A stretch of DNA of 52,457 nucleotides from Bacteroidales bacterium (GTDB lineage: Bacteria; Bacteroidota; Bacteroidia; Bacteroidales; P3): NCBI GenBank assembly GCA_017561155.1, contig JAFZDP010000043.1:1-52457 (forward strand), in the 5' to 3' direction. The position numbers were made by a program, and so were the translations under genes. The notes beneath the pieces were generated by a model, which did no database searches, had not been told where the DNA came from, and saw nothing but the letters and a program-made list of their open reading frames with translations. Positions 1 through 6,449 of this stretch are shown here, piece by piece (the first letter of the stretch is position 1; each line of letters begins with the position of its first letter).

Positions 1-644
1 GATCTACTGGAGGTGGTGTTACCTTTGGTGGTGGAGAGCCCTTATTGCAATTTGAGTTTATAAAAAAGTTTAAAAGCATTCTTGACGGACATAATTTTAT
101 TCCCAATAAGGCTTTCGTTAGAAACACTTGGAAGATAGCGGCTGAAACTTCCCTAAATGTTCCTTTAAAGAACCTGCAAACTCTGCAAGAGGTTATTGAA
201 GAGTATATCATTGATATTAAGGATATGAATCCTGAGATATACAAACGATATACTAAGACTAACAATAATCGAGTTATTGAGAATCTCAAGTGGCTCATAG
301 GACAGGGATTATCTGACTCTCTTTTCGTCAGGGTGCCACTTATTCCAGGATATAATACAGAGGAGGATGTTGAAGCATCAGTTCATGCTTTAAAAGAACT
401 CGGTATAAAGAACATTGAGAAGTTTCAATATATTGTTCAACAAGATAAAGATAATAATAAATATATCGTCGCGAATGGAAAGGCTGTTTGTGTTGCATTG
501 AAGCAAATACGAATCGATATAGCCAAGTCAAATGGGATATTATACGAACCTTCAATATGTCATTACGAGGGTGAATGCCCTGGTACATGCCCAAGGTGTG
601 AACAAGAACTGGACGAAATATCATTACAAATAAAACAAAAGTAA
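1..644 (+). CDS. Radical-SAM activase-like protein, 5'-truncated by window edge
   Basis: Only the C-terminal ~214 residues are present; the reading frame is open from base 3, so the gene begins outside the window together with its CxxxCxxC motif. The visible part starts with a GGGVTFGGGEPLL stretch, the SAM-binding GGE region of PflA/YjjW-type (COG1180) activases, followed by a conserved ETSLNV strand and an IIDIKD motif. The C-terminus carries an extra four-Cys cluster (C-x5-C-x3-C-x2-C, ending CPRCEQEL), probably an auxiliary metal or Fe-S site. It is a paralogue of the complete gene at 1866-2738, with the same order of motifs. The family makes glycyl radicals or modifies peptides; no glycyl-radical enzyme is visible here, so the substrate is unknown. 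It is probably the first visible gene of a plus-strand operon. Confidence 0.8.
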   Translation, partial: STGGGVTFGGGEPLLQFEFIKKFKSILDGHNFIPNKAFVRNTWKIAAETSLNVPLKNLQTLQEVIEEYIIDIKDMNPEIYKRYTKTNNNRVIENLKWLIGQGLSDSLFVRVPLIPGYNTEEDVEASVHALKELGIKNIEKFQYIVQQDKDNNKYIVANGKAVCVALKQIRIDIAKSNGILYEPSICHYEGECPGTCPRCEQELDEISLQIKQK

Positions 645-688
645 ATACAAATAATATCTTTATTAGTGGACTAATTTACTCTCCATTA

Positions 689-979
689 TTGAATCTATTT
701 AATGGTGAAAAATCAGAGATTGACGACTGCATTCAATGGGCTGATGAAAAGTATGGTAGCGTATGCAAAAGTAGTGATAGTGCTGTCGCTATACTATACT
801 TGCGTGAGCAGTCTGTATATCGGAGTTTAATTGCGACTATCAATGGAATCCAAAAACGATATGATGACTCTAAAATGGTGGCACACAACTATAGTGACTT
901 ACATATTGAACAGAGTATGATGGAGTTATTAAGAAAAAATGGTTATGTCGTAATTAAGAAATACAAAAAGCATCTATGA
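689..979 (+). CDS. Small unknown protein, paralogue 1 of 3
   Basis: This ~97-residue protein shares a pattern with the next two genes: a region like IxWADExY in the first third, a central CKSSDSAVAILYLRE segment and a basic end with VVIKKY. It lacks Trp/Cys clusters or a signal peptide. The start is uncertain: TTG at 689 is the only ordinary start codon, but the frame is open upstream to the end of the radical-SAM gene, and the extra residues (ISGLIYSPLLN) resemble the N-terminal hydrophobic segment of the paralogue at 1314; a non-ATG start near 662 is possible. The stop overlaps the next start (ATGA), indicating translational coupling. I recognise no family. Confidence 0.6.
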   Translation: MNLFNGEKSEIDDCIQWADEKYGSVCKSSDSAVAILYLREQSVYRSLIATINGIQKRYDDSKMVAHNYSDLHIEQSMMELLRKNGYVVIKKYKKHL

Positions 980-1305
980 TTATTCTAAAATCAGAACACA
1001 CTATTGGTCCTAAATTTAACGTCCTAGATGGAACTATAGAAGGACTTATAGAATATTGTGTTGAATGGGCAGATAAAGTATATAAAGAAGTGTGTAAGAG
1101 CAATGAATCTGCTATTGCTTATATTAAACTCGAAGAAGGAGAACTGACTCAAGAATTAAAGGTTATGTCTAAAAATAATTCTAGGGCGATTGTTTACATA
1201 GAAAAAATATTAAATGGTGTGGACATAGACCAAATTATATTTAACGAACAAAAACAATATGAAGATTTAGATAACAAAGGTTATATAATTGTAAAAAAAT
1301 ATTAA
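976..1305 (+). CDS. Small unknown protein, paralogue 2 of 3
   Basis: The protein has 109 residues. Its ATG overlaps the stop of the preceding gene by four bases. It aligns by eye to its neighbours: VEWADKVYKEVCKSNESAIAY in the middle and GYIIVKKY at the end. The pattern of alternating charged helices suggests a small soluble alpha/beta or helical protein. Three consecutive diverged copies between two radical-SAM genes suggest that they are substrates, adaptors or immunity-like partners of the same system; this is inference from position only. Confidence 0.65.
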   Translation: MIILKSEHTIGPKFNVLDGTIEGLIEYCVEWADKVYKEVCKSNESAIAYIKLEEGELTQELKVMSKNNSRAIVYIEKILNGVDIDQIIFNEQKQYEDLDNKGYIIVKKY

Positions 1306-1313
1306 ATACATAT

Positions 1314-1643
1314 ATGGGGTTATTTGATTCACTAATGTCTGTATTAGTTCAACCAGTGGGACTAATACATATCGATTACAATCAACAGTTCGATGATGAA
1401 GCGATTGAGTGGGCAGACGAACTATATTCTCGTAATAGCCAAAATGTAGAGAGTGCATTTGCGTGTCTTGAATTGCGTGGCAACCTACTTGTGAGACGAT
1501 TTTACTATCTGCAAGAAAAACAGGCATATCTTATAGAGTTTCCCGAATTCGTTGACATAAACTCTCTTGAAGATGAAGTTTTACAGTCAGAACAGTTCAA
1601 GGAACTAAAGAAAACAGGACGTATAATTATCAAAAAATACTAA
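1314..1643 (+). CDS. Small unknown protein, paralogue 3 of 3
   Basis: The 109-residue protein starts with MGLFDSLMSVLV, a short amphipathic segment also seen as MGLFDILFG in the following gene. The rest follows the family pattern (IEWADELY, then ESAFACLELRG, and the end GRIIIKKY). It lies eight bases after the previous stop. The shared MGLFD start could be a membrane-binding helix or a recognition leader for a common enzyme; the sequence does not decide this. Confidence 0.65.
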   Translation: MGLFDSLMSVLVQPVGLIHIDYNQQFDDEAIEWADELYSRNSQNVESAFACLELRGNLLVRRFYYLQEKQAYLIEFPEFVDINSLEDEVLQSEQFKELKKTGRIIIKKY

Positions 1644-1656
1644 ACAATAAATAACT

Positions 1657-1869
1657 ATGGGACTATTTGATATATTGTTCGGTGATCCAAGACCGAAAAA
1701 ATGTGAGGGCTATACGATTAACTACTCCGATCCATATTGGTCTCCTTGTCCAGTCCATGGTTGTACAACATACCAGACGGTAGAGGAACCAACGCTAGCA
1801 TATTGCCCTAAATGTAGAAGATTGTTAGTGCATGAGGATGATCGGACATCTAATTACATCTATCAATGA
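1657..1869 (+). CDS. Cys-rich mini-protein, zinc-ribbon-like
   Basis: The 70-residue protein has the N-terminal segment MGLFDILFGD, one Cys at about residue 16 (KKCEGY), then CPVHGC and CPKC. The spacing suggests a small zinc-binding ribbon. Its stop overlaps the ATG of the radical-SAM gene at 1866 (ATGA), so it is probably translated in fixed ratio with that enzyme. It could be a substrate, a metallo-chaperone or an electron donor; I recognise no family. Confidence 0.65.
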   Translation: MGLFDILFGDPRPKKCEGYTINYSDPYWSPCPVHGCTTYQTVEEPTLAYCPKCRRLLVHEDDRTSNYIYQ

Positions 1870-2738
1870 TTATAAACCATTCACATCATAAAACTGCTCC
1901 TATAATTGGCATAAGTAGACATAGACTCCTCACTGATGGTGAAGGAGTAACTACTCTTGTGGCATTTCATGGGTGCCCATTGCGCTGTAAGTACTGTATA
2001 AATTCGCAATGTAATGCAGTAGATGGTGTAAAAGAAACATTAACTCCGAAACAGTTGTATGAGAAAGTAAAGATAGACGACATCTATTTTCTTGTTACCG
2101 GTGGTGGTATAATGTTTGGTGGTGGCGAACCTCTATTGCATTATGATTTCATAACCGAATTTCGTAAAATATGTGGCGATAGGTGGAAGATTTATCTTGA
2201 AACATCACTCAATGTTAACCGATACTTTGTCGAACAATTAGTTGATATCATAGATTATTGGATAATAGATATTAAGGACTGGAATGATGAGATTTATCTA
2301 CGATATACTGGTTGTAAAAGCAGACAATTAAAGGACAATTTGGAATACCTGCTTTCGCAAGGGTGTGTAGATAAGATAATGATTCGTGTGCCTAGTATCC
2401 CTAACTATAATAGTGAGTCTGATATCTCATCATCGATTGCAGAGCTAAATAAATTAGGTATAAAATGTATTGATCAATTCAATTATACTGCAGATGTCAA
2501 TTCTTTACACAAAGTGAATAAACGTCCACCTCAAAACGGAATAAATAGTGGCAAGTTTAAATGTGAGGTTCTAAAAAGTATCAGAGTTCATGTAGCTGAA
2601 TATAATGATATTCACTATAAGCCACATGAATGTGAACATAAAGTATGTGTAATAGGAAGTTGCCCAATGTGTGATAAAGAACTAGCATGGGTAACAAAAG
2701 AATATTATAAACAGCAAGAACTATGTTTAAGAAATTAA
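1866..2738 (+). CDS. Radical-SAM activase-like protein (COG1180 type) with C-terminal four-Cys cluster
   Basis: The complete 290-residue protein has GCPLRCKYC at 36-44 (Cys37, Cys41 and Cys44 as ligands of the SAM-cleaving [4Fe-4S] cluster), the SAM-binding GGGEP motif at 85-89, and ETSLNV and IIDIKD strands typical of PFL-activase-like enzymes. A C-terminal extension has four cysteines (C256-x4-C261-x4-C266-x2-C269), as in the truncated paralogue at the window start. There is no SPASM/twitch consensus that I can see. The start overlaps the preceding Cys-rich gene and the end overlaps the next small gene by 16 bases. The enzyme class is secure; the substrate is unknown. The short repeated ORFs on both sides are the obvious candidates. 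Confidence 0.85.
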   Translation: MIINHSHHKTAPIIGISRHRLLTDGEGVTTLVAFHGCPLRCKYCINSQCNAVDGVKETLTPKQLYEKVKIDDIYFLVTGGGIMFGGGEPLLHYDFITEFRKICGDRWKIYLETSLNVNRYFVEQLVDIIDYWIIDIKDWNDEIYLRYTGCKSRQLKDNLEYLLSQGCVDKIMIRVPSIPNYNSESDISSSIAELNKLGIKCIDQFNYTADVNSLHKVNKRPPQNGINSGKFKCEVLKSIRVHVAEYNDIHYKPHECEHKVCVIGSCPMCDKELAWVTKEYYKQQELCLRN

Positions 2739-2932
2739 GAGACTTTATAAAAGTTATCGCGAACGATGACTGCAGTATCCCTGAGAACAATAGTGAATTC
2801 AACAATGAGCTGTTGCAGGGTCGCATAATAGAACGCGCCATACCTGAATTAAAAAATAAAATTCCAATTGTAACAAAGAGCCTTGATAGTGATGAACATT
2901 CCGAAAAAGAAAAAAAGATTACATTGAAATAG
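2723..2932 (+). CDS. Short peptide with conserved MFKxL leader-like start, copy 1
   Basis: The 69-residue ORF overlaps the radical-SAM gene by 16 bases. It begins MFKKLRDFIKVI, nearly the same as the next two ORFs, after which the sequences diverge completely (here NDDCSIPENN and an acidic/basic tail). A conserved N-terminus with a variable C-terminus directly downstream of a radical-SAM enzyme is the layout of leader and core in modified peptides. However, there is no obvious cleavage site (for example GG) and no recurrent Cys or Trp in the core. It could also be a small structural protein with an amphipathic anchor. Confidence 0.55.
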   Translation: MFKKLRDFIKVIANDDCSIPENNSEFNNELLQGRIIERAIPELKNKIPIVTKSLDSDEHSEKEKKITLK

Positions 2933-2945
2933 AAATATAGCGAAT

Positions 2946-3140
2946 ATGTTTAAAGAACTGAAAGAGTTTATTAACAAGATTTCCAAAGAGGAACATCCTG
3001 AATCAGAAATGAGTGATGACTTAAAAAAGAAAATAGAAGAAAAACTAAAAGGTCCTCATATGCATGGAATTGTTGTTGGCCCAATTGACAATAGGAAGAA
3101 ATGTGAGCGTAGTAATTATAATAACGACGAAACAAAATAA
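2946..3140 (+). CDS. Short peptide with conserved MFKEL leader-like start, copy 2
   Basis: The 64-residue ORF starts MFKELKEFINKI, followed by a Lys/Glu-rich helix and a C-terminal part GPHMHGIVVGPIDN. It lies 13 bases after copy 1 in the same direction. Only the first ~12 residues match its neighbours. See copy 1 for the two possible interpretations. Confidence 0.55.
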   Translation: MFKELKEFINKISKEEHPESEMSDDLKKKIEEKLKGPHMHGIVVGPIDNRKKCERSNYNNDETK

Positions 3141-3151
3141 AACTAGAATAT

Positions 3152-3367
3152 ATGTTTAAAGAATTAGGAGCATTTATCGACCATGTAGGCAGAGCTACAG
3201 GACGAATGATAGGACAAATATTGTCAGATAAGGAAGAAAATGATGATGGAATACTTATGGGGAAACCAGCGCCAGATTTTGATGATAAGCCAAGGATTAG
3301 GGTAAAGAATTTTACGGATAACCCTGATGGACCTATTGTTAATGTTAATGACGAGGAATCCGAATAA
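3152..3367 (+). CDS. Short peptide with conserved MFKEL leader-like start, copy 3
   Basis: The 71-residue ORF starts MFKELGAFIDHVGRATG; the rest is polar with several Asp-Pro/Asn-Pro pairs and an acidic end. It lies 11 bases after copy 2. The N-terminal helix is less charged than in copies 1 and 2. Three such copies in a row with spacing of 11-13 bases strongly suggest real, duplicated genes. Confidence 0.55.
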   Translation: MFKELGAFIDHVGRATGRMIGQILSDKEENDDGILMGKPAPDFDDKPRIRVKNFTDNPDGPIVNVNDEESE

Positions 3368-3383
3368 TATAAAATCGAACAAT

Positions 3384-3560
3384 ATGAGCAATAAGATTAT
3401 TAAAATTGGTGGACAAACTCTTGAAATGAGAGAGTATGAAACAACAGCATCAGAGCGTTCAACATACGGATTGAATGTGTATGTAGCTTGGGATGTTAAA
3501 TGTGCTTTGTGGTGCATCGCCTGTTATATTCAAAAGAGATGGTGCAATATTATTCTCTAA
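3384..3560 (+). CDS. Small unknown protein, probably frameshifted at its 3' end
   Basis: I chose the ATG at 3384 (MSNKIIKIGGQTLEM), because it follows the previous stop closely as in the other genes of this run. The ORF gives 58 residues ending CYIQKRWCNIIL. In the +1 frame, from about 3502, a plausible alternative end reads VLCGASPVIFKRDGAILFSN and stops at 3570-3572, just before the next gene. This suggests a one-base insertion around 3495-3510 (or a sequencing error), with the true product being about 60 residues ending KRDGAILFSNK. Family unknown. Confidence 0.45.
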   Translation: MSNKIIKIGGQTLEMREYETTASERSTYGLNVYVAWDVKCALWCIACYIQKRWCNIIL

Positions 3561-3572
3561 CAAGTAGATATT

Positions 3573-3962
3573 ATGAATAATTGCATTGATATTAAGGAGC
3601 TGCTGGAAGAATACAGACATCGAGGCTATACGCTAAATAATAGAGTTAGTCCGCAACCAGAACAACAAGGCAGTTGGGAACAGCAGATTGTTCGAATATT
3701 ATGGAACACTGGTAGCGTAACAGTTCCTTTGAACGACCCAATTTATATAGCACTATTATTTATTTTTTATCTATCTGAAGAAGGTCTCATTTTTACTCTT
3801 AATCCGATTTTGCCATTTGGGAACAGGAATGTATTGGGTGAAGATTTAGATAAGATTTTTAATGCTCTCGAAATATATTATGGCAATTGGGAGGTATATT
3901 GGAAAATAACCTCTTTATGTACTTTTGATCCAAATACAGGAATTCTTAAGTACGGTAGATAA
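3573..3962 (+). CDS. Unknown 129-residue protein
   Basis: It follows the preceding ORF closely and is the last gene of the left-hand run. There is a possible single hydrophobic helix (IALLFIFYLS) in the middle; otherwise it is a mixed soluble protein with several aromatic residues (WNTGSVTVPLND, YYGNWEVYWKI). I recognise no family or catalytic motif. The GATATATT-type promoter element lies directly after its stop, so this gene probably ends the first operon. Confidence 0.55.
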   Translation: MNNCIDIKELLEEYRHRGYTLNNRVSPQPEQQGSWEQQIVRILWNTGSVTVPLNDPIYIALLFIFYLSEEGLIFTLNPILPFGNRNVLGEDLDKIFNALEIYYGNWEVYWKITSLCTFDPNTGILKYGR

Positions 3963-3981
3963 AAATATAATCTTCTATACA

Positions 3982-4011
3982 GATATATTTTCCCCGGGTT
4001 ACTACTCTATA
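3982..4011 (+). promoter_or_regulatory. GATATATT-N15-CTCTATA promoter-like element (copy A)
   Basis: GATATATT at 3982-3989 is followed after exactly 15 bases by CTCTATA at 4005-4011. Identical blocks with the same spacing precede 10332, 16777 and, with one change in the left block, 20975. It does not resemble the usual Bacteroidetes TTG/TAnnTTTG promoter, so an alternative sigma factor is a fair hypothesis. The gene start (4054) is 42 bases downstream. Confidence 0.6.
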
Positions 4012-4035
4012 TGAGAAAAGAGTTAGTAATCCGGG
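3993..4035 (+). repeat. Long dyad overlapping promoter-like element A
   Basis: The left arm 3993-4008 (CCCGGGTTACTACTCT) pairs with the right arm 4019-4035 (AGAGTTAGTAATCCGGG) with one G-T pair and a one-base bulge. The left arm covers the spacer and the CTCT of the promoter-like element. The same arrangement with a different arm sequence occurs before 16777. It may be an operator or a 5' RNA hairpin, depending on where transcription starts. Confidence 0.65.
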
Positions 4036-4053
4036 CGAAAAGTTTATATGGAT

Positions 4054-4950
4054 ATGAATGCGACACTTAACATAGGACAGACGATTGGCGATTTCCGCGT
4101 TGAGGAATTCGCAAAGGTTTCTGCTGACAATCACAGCGAAAGCTACTTTGTGAGTGGTCAAGATGGTAAAAAGGCGTTGTTGAAGTTGTATCTGGACAAT
4201 GCCGGGGATGATGTTGTAGAATATCAAGCAGGTAAAGTTTCACCACAAAGTCTCGGCTTTGTTCCTATGGTTGCAAGTGGCAACATAGAACATAATGGTT
4301 GTTCATATCGCTACATTGTTCGTGATTTTATAGAGGGTAAACGCTTGTCTGACATTATCGAAGATGGGTTTACATTATCCATTGCAGATATGCCAGGACT
4401 CAAAAACGATATAACCAAAGATGTAAATGTTTATATTCCATTATACAAGGAAGTGCTACCTAATTGTGATTTAATAATTTATATCATAGATGCTCATACT
4501 AAAGAATTAGGTATTGATGTACAAATATTACGTGACATTGTCATTTCAATCTGTCAAAAAGCTGGTAAAACAAGGAATATTATCATTGCACTTAATAAAA
4601 TTGACGCAATTGGTCAATCATTTCCAGAATACAGAACAAATAAAGAGTACCATTGGGACAAAATTGAAAATAGAGCAACTCCAACATTAGCAAAACTGAT
4701 AACAGAAAGAGTCATGCATATTTACGAGGAACTTGTAGAACATAATATTTTTGATAATATAGACTGTAACCAGTCTCCAGCATATTCAGCTGTATATGCA
4801 TATAATTTACAGGATTTCCTATTAGCAATATTAGACTCTGAAAGAGGATATATATTCGTTGGTACTGTCGCCGATAAAGTAATGGCTAGATGGAGTGATA
4901 AAAAATCAAAAAACATTGGATATGACATCTCAAGAAAGAGAAGAATATGA
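4054..4950 (+). CDS. Chimera: pseudokinase N-lobe fused to C-terminal part of a YfjP/Era-like GTPase
   Basis: I chose ATG 4054 (MNATLNIGQTIGDF) over 4048 because the homologous gene at 16777 starts MNTTLEIGQQVYDF. Residues 1 to ~108 match the N-lobe of that pseudokinase (LLKLY with Lys44; hinge-like YIVRDFIEGKRL). At about residue 109-111 the sequence changes into a GTPase from its G3 motif on: DMPG 112-115, then a Rossmann strand (LIIYIIDA) and NKID (G4) at 181-184. G1 (P-loop) and G2 are absent, so GTP hydrolysis by this chain alone is unlikely. The DNA is visibly more AT-rich after ~4380. This looks like a deletion that joined two genes and placed the GTPase remnant and its downstream partners under the kinase promoter. 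It could be functional as a scaffold, or decayed. Confidence 0.75.
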   Translation: MNATLNIGQTIGDFRVEEFAKVSADNHSESYFVSGQDGKKALLKLYLDNAGDDVVEYQAGKVSPQSLGFVPMVASGNIEHNGCSYRYIVRDFIEGKRLSDIIEDGFTLSIADMPGLKNDITKDVNVYIPLYKEVLPNCDLIIYIIDAHTKELGIDVQILRDIVISICQKAGKTRNIIIALNKIDAIGQSFPEYRTNKEYHWDKIENRATPTLAKLITERVMHIYEELVEHNIFDNIDCNQSPAYSAVYAYNLQDFLLAILDSERGYIFVGTVADKVMARWSDKKSKNIGYDISRKRRI

Positions 4951-5299
4951 AAAATTATCGAAAACAGCGAGAGAGTATTACGATATGTATATGCGTAACC
5001 ATCCTGGTGCATCACATGTAAATGCATACAAATTAGCTGTAAGACTAGGTAAAACAGAAAAAATTTTTGATGAGAATAATGGTAATATAGATTTGGGTCG
5101 TCCTGAAATACAAAAAGGTATCTTAGAAGAAACCGCAGAATTTATTTCTAGAATGGCTCCACGAGTCTGGGCACAAGTTCGTTCTGATTTTCAAAGAGCG
5201 ATTGATTATTTAGGCGATTTGGTTAGAAGAGGAATGAACTGGGTTGAAGAAAATATAGTTGACCCTATAATTGATTTTTTAGATGATATATTTGGCTAA
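4922..5299 (+). CDS. Small helical protein with YxxYxRNHP motif, GTPase-associated paralogue 1
   Basis: I chose ATG 4922 (MTSQEREEYEKL); it overlaps the chimera by 29 bases, typical of coupled genes. The 125-residue protein has an N-terminal helix with YYDMYMRNHPGASHVNAYK, a linker GNIDLGRPEI and a C-terminal stretch of amphipathic helices (WAQVRSDFQRAIDYLGDLV, IIDFLDDIFG). The gene at 5325 repeats this architecture. The amphipathic end suggests membrane binding, fitting a partner of a dynamin/IRG-like GTPase; this role is inference from position. Confidence 0.6.
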   Translation: MTSQEREEYEKLSKTAREYYDMYMRNHPGASHVNAYKLAVRLGKTEKIFDENNGNIDLGRPEIQKGILEETAEFISRMAPRVWAQVRSDFQRAIDYLGDLVRRGMNWVEENIVDPIIDFLDDIFG

Positions 5300-5324
5300 T
5301 GAATAATAAAAAAAAGGACTTAAA

Positions 5325-5639
5325 ATGAAAAATGAAAGATATGATTTTTATAAAAGGAATCATCCAGAATGGAGTGATGAACAGATTTGGACAGCGATAA
5401 GTTTAGATATGCAAGCCGAAAATGTTGTTGAAAAAGGTGGTGAGGATATAGATTTAGAACAACCTGATGTTGTAGAAAAGATTCTTGTTGGAGCAAGAAA
5501 TTGGTTATCTACAGCACTGCCACAAATATTTCAAAAGGTAAAAGATTTGTTTAACAACCTAATCAATACGATTGCTTCTTGGGTTCAAAAAGGATTGTCG
5601 TATGTTGTTGACCTCATTGGAACTATATTAGGACGATAG
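5325..5639 (+). CDS. Small helical protein with FYKRNHP motif, GTPase-associated paralogue 2
   Basis: The 104-residue paralogue of the preceding gene has YDFYKRNHPEWSDEQIWTA near the N-terminus, a linker EDIDLEQPDVVEKIL and a hydrophobic amphipathic C-terminus (LFNNLINTIASWVQKG, VVDLIGTILG). The two proteins share the motif RNHP, the acidic linker with a Pro and the membrane-seeking end. It is followed at once by a terminator-like hairpin. Function unknown. Confidence 0.6.
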   Translation: MKNERYDFYKRNHPEWSDEQIWTAISLDMQAENVVEKGGEDIDLEQPDVVEKILVGARNWLSTALPQIFQKVKDLFNNLINTIASWVQKGLSYVVDLIGTILGR

Positions 5640-5647
5640 ATTTACGG

Positions 5648-5688
5648 AAATATGAGATCATAGGACTTTTCTATGGTCTCATATTTTA
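5648..5688 (+). terminator. Terminator-like hairpin after 5325 gene
   Basis: AAATATGAGATCATAG (5648-5663) pairs with CTATGGTCTCATATTT (5671-5686) around a 7-base loop, with only one G-T pair. A short T-run follows. Confidence 0.7.
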
Positions 5689-5698
5689 TTATGAAATT

Positions 5699-5935
5699 AT
5701 GTTTCTAAAATTTCTAGAAGTTGCTTGTGAGTATTTTTTAGATGCTAATAATTCAATAACAAACATGAGAAGAGTAAAAGAAATTAAAGGGCTTAAATGT
5801 CCCAATCATGAATATTTGAGAGATAATCATAACTTTACTTACGAAGAGGTATTTCCGGGTGCACAACCATTGCCAAGTACTCGTTGTGTGAATTGTGGTT
5901 ATACTAAATCTTTGCATAAGGTGCAAAAAGTATAG
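5699..5935 (+). CDS. Small unknown protein with Cys/His metal-binding pattern
   Basis: The 78-residue protein has a C-terminal pattern CPNHEY followed by CVNCGYTKSLH, similar to a zinc ribbon (Cys..His..Cys-x2-Cys). The N-terminal half is helical (MFLKFLEVACEYFLD). It stands alone between two terminators. No function can be assigned. Confidence 0.5.
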   Translation: MFLKFLEVACEYFLDANNSITNMRRVKEIKGLKCPNHEYLRDNHNFTYEEVFPGAQPLPSTRCVNCGYTKSLHKVQKV

Positions 5936-6035
5936 AAGATGGCAATGATTTGCACTATACTGTAAATATTATGACATTAAACAACCGATTGTTGGATTGT
6001 GCTATAGCTGTCTTAATCCTCATTGAAAAGAAAAT

Positions 6036-6073
6036 AAAAAATCCATAAGTTGACGAACTCGTGGATTTTTTTT
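6036..6073 (+). terminator. Rho-independent terminator
   Basis: AAAAATCCA at 6036-6044 pairs with TGGATTTTT around an inner AGTT-GACG-AACT stem, followed by a T-run reaching 6073. It closes the 5699 unit before the gene at 6107. Confidence 0.75.
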
Positions 6074-6106
6074 GAAGTATAAATCTAAATCAGAAACAGA
6101 ATTATT

Positions 6107-6385
6107 ATGTCCTACAACAATTTAACTGACAGACAAAAAAGTTTAGACAAAGCTATTGAAAGTTGCAGTGTAAAGCTAGATAACACCGAGACATGCCTTA
6201 GAAAAGTGATGAAAGCCATTGGTGCAAAAGATGATGAAGCAAGTTTTGTACGTAAACGGATAGAGCTTAGATTACGCACTGCCGCATTACTTGCCAACAC
6301 CGATACATTCATCTCTAACACAGAGCGTATGCTCGACCAATTTGAGAAAGATGAAGAAGAGTGGCGAAAAAAACTTGGATTTTGA
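6107..6385 (+). CDS. Small all-helical (coiled-coil) unknown protein
   Basis: The 92-residue protein is rich in Lys, Glu, Arg and Leu with heptad-like spacing (CLRKVMKAIG, RIELRLRTAALLANT, MLDQFEKDEEEWRKK). There is no signal peptide. It lies before the AAA+ gene at 6450, separated by promoter-like element F. Function unknown. Confidence 0.55.
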   Translation: MSYNNLTDRQKSLDKAIESCSVKLDNTETCLRKVMKAIGAKDDEASFVRKRIELRLRTAALLANTDTFISNTERMLDQFEKDEEEWRKKLGF

Positions 6386-6395
6386 TTTCTACACT

Positions 6396-6424
6396 GATAG
6401 GTTTTATTTATTTTTTGCTCTATA
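6396..6424 (+). promoter_or_regulatory. GATAGGTT-N14-CTCTATA promoter-like element (copy F)
   Basis: This is a looser copy of the shared element: GATAGGTT at 6396-6403 and CTCTATA at 6418-6424, with a spacer of 14 instead of 15. It lies 25 bases upstream of the ATG at 6450. Confidence 0.45.
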
Positions 6425-6449
6425 ATAAACGTGAATAAGTAAAAGAGTT

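Noticed and set aside
5971-6048. 25-residue hydrophobic ORF (MTLNNRLLDCAIAVLILIEK...)
   Set aside because: It overlaps a good terminator hairpin and has no clear ribosome site; too short to support without homologues, though a small toxin-like peptide is not excluded.
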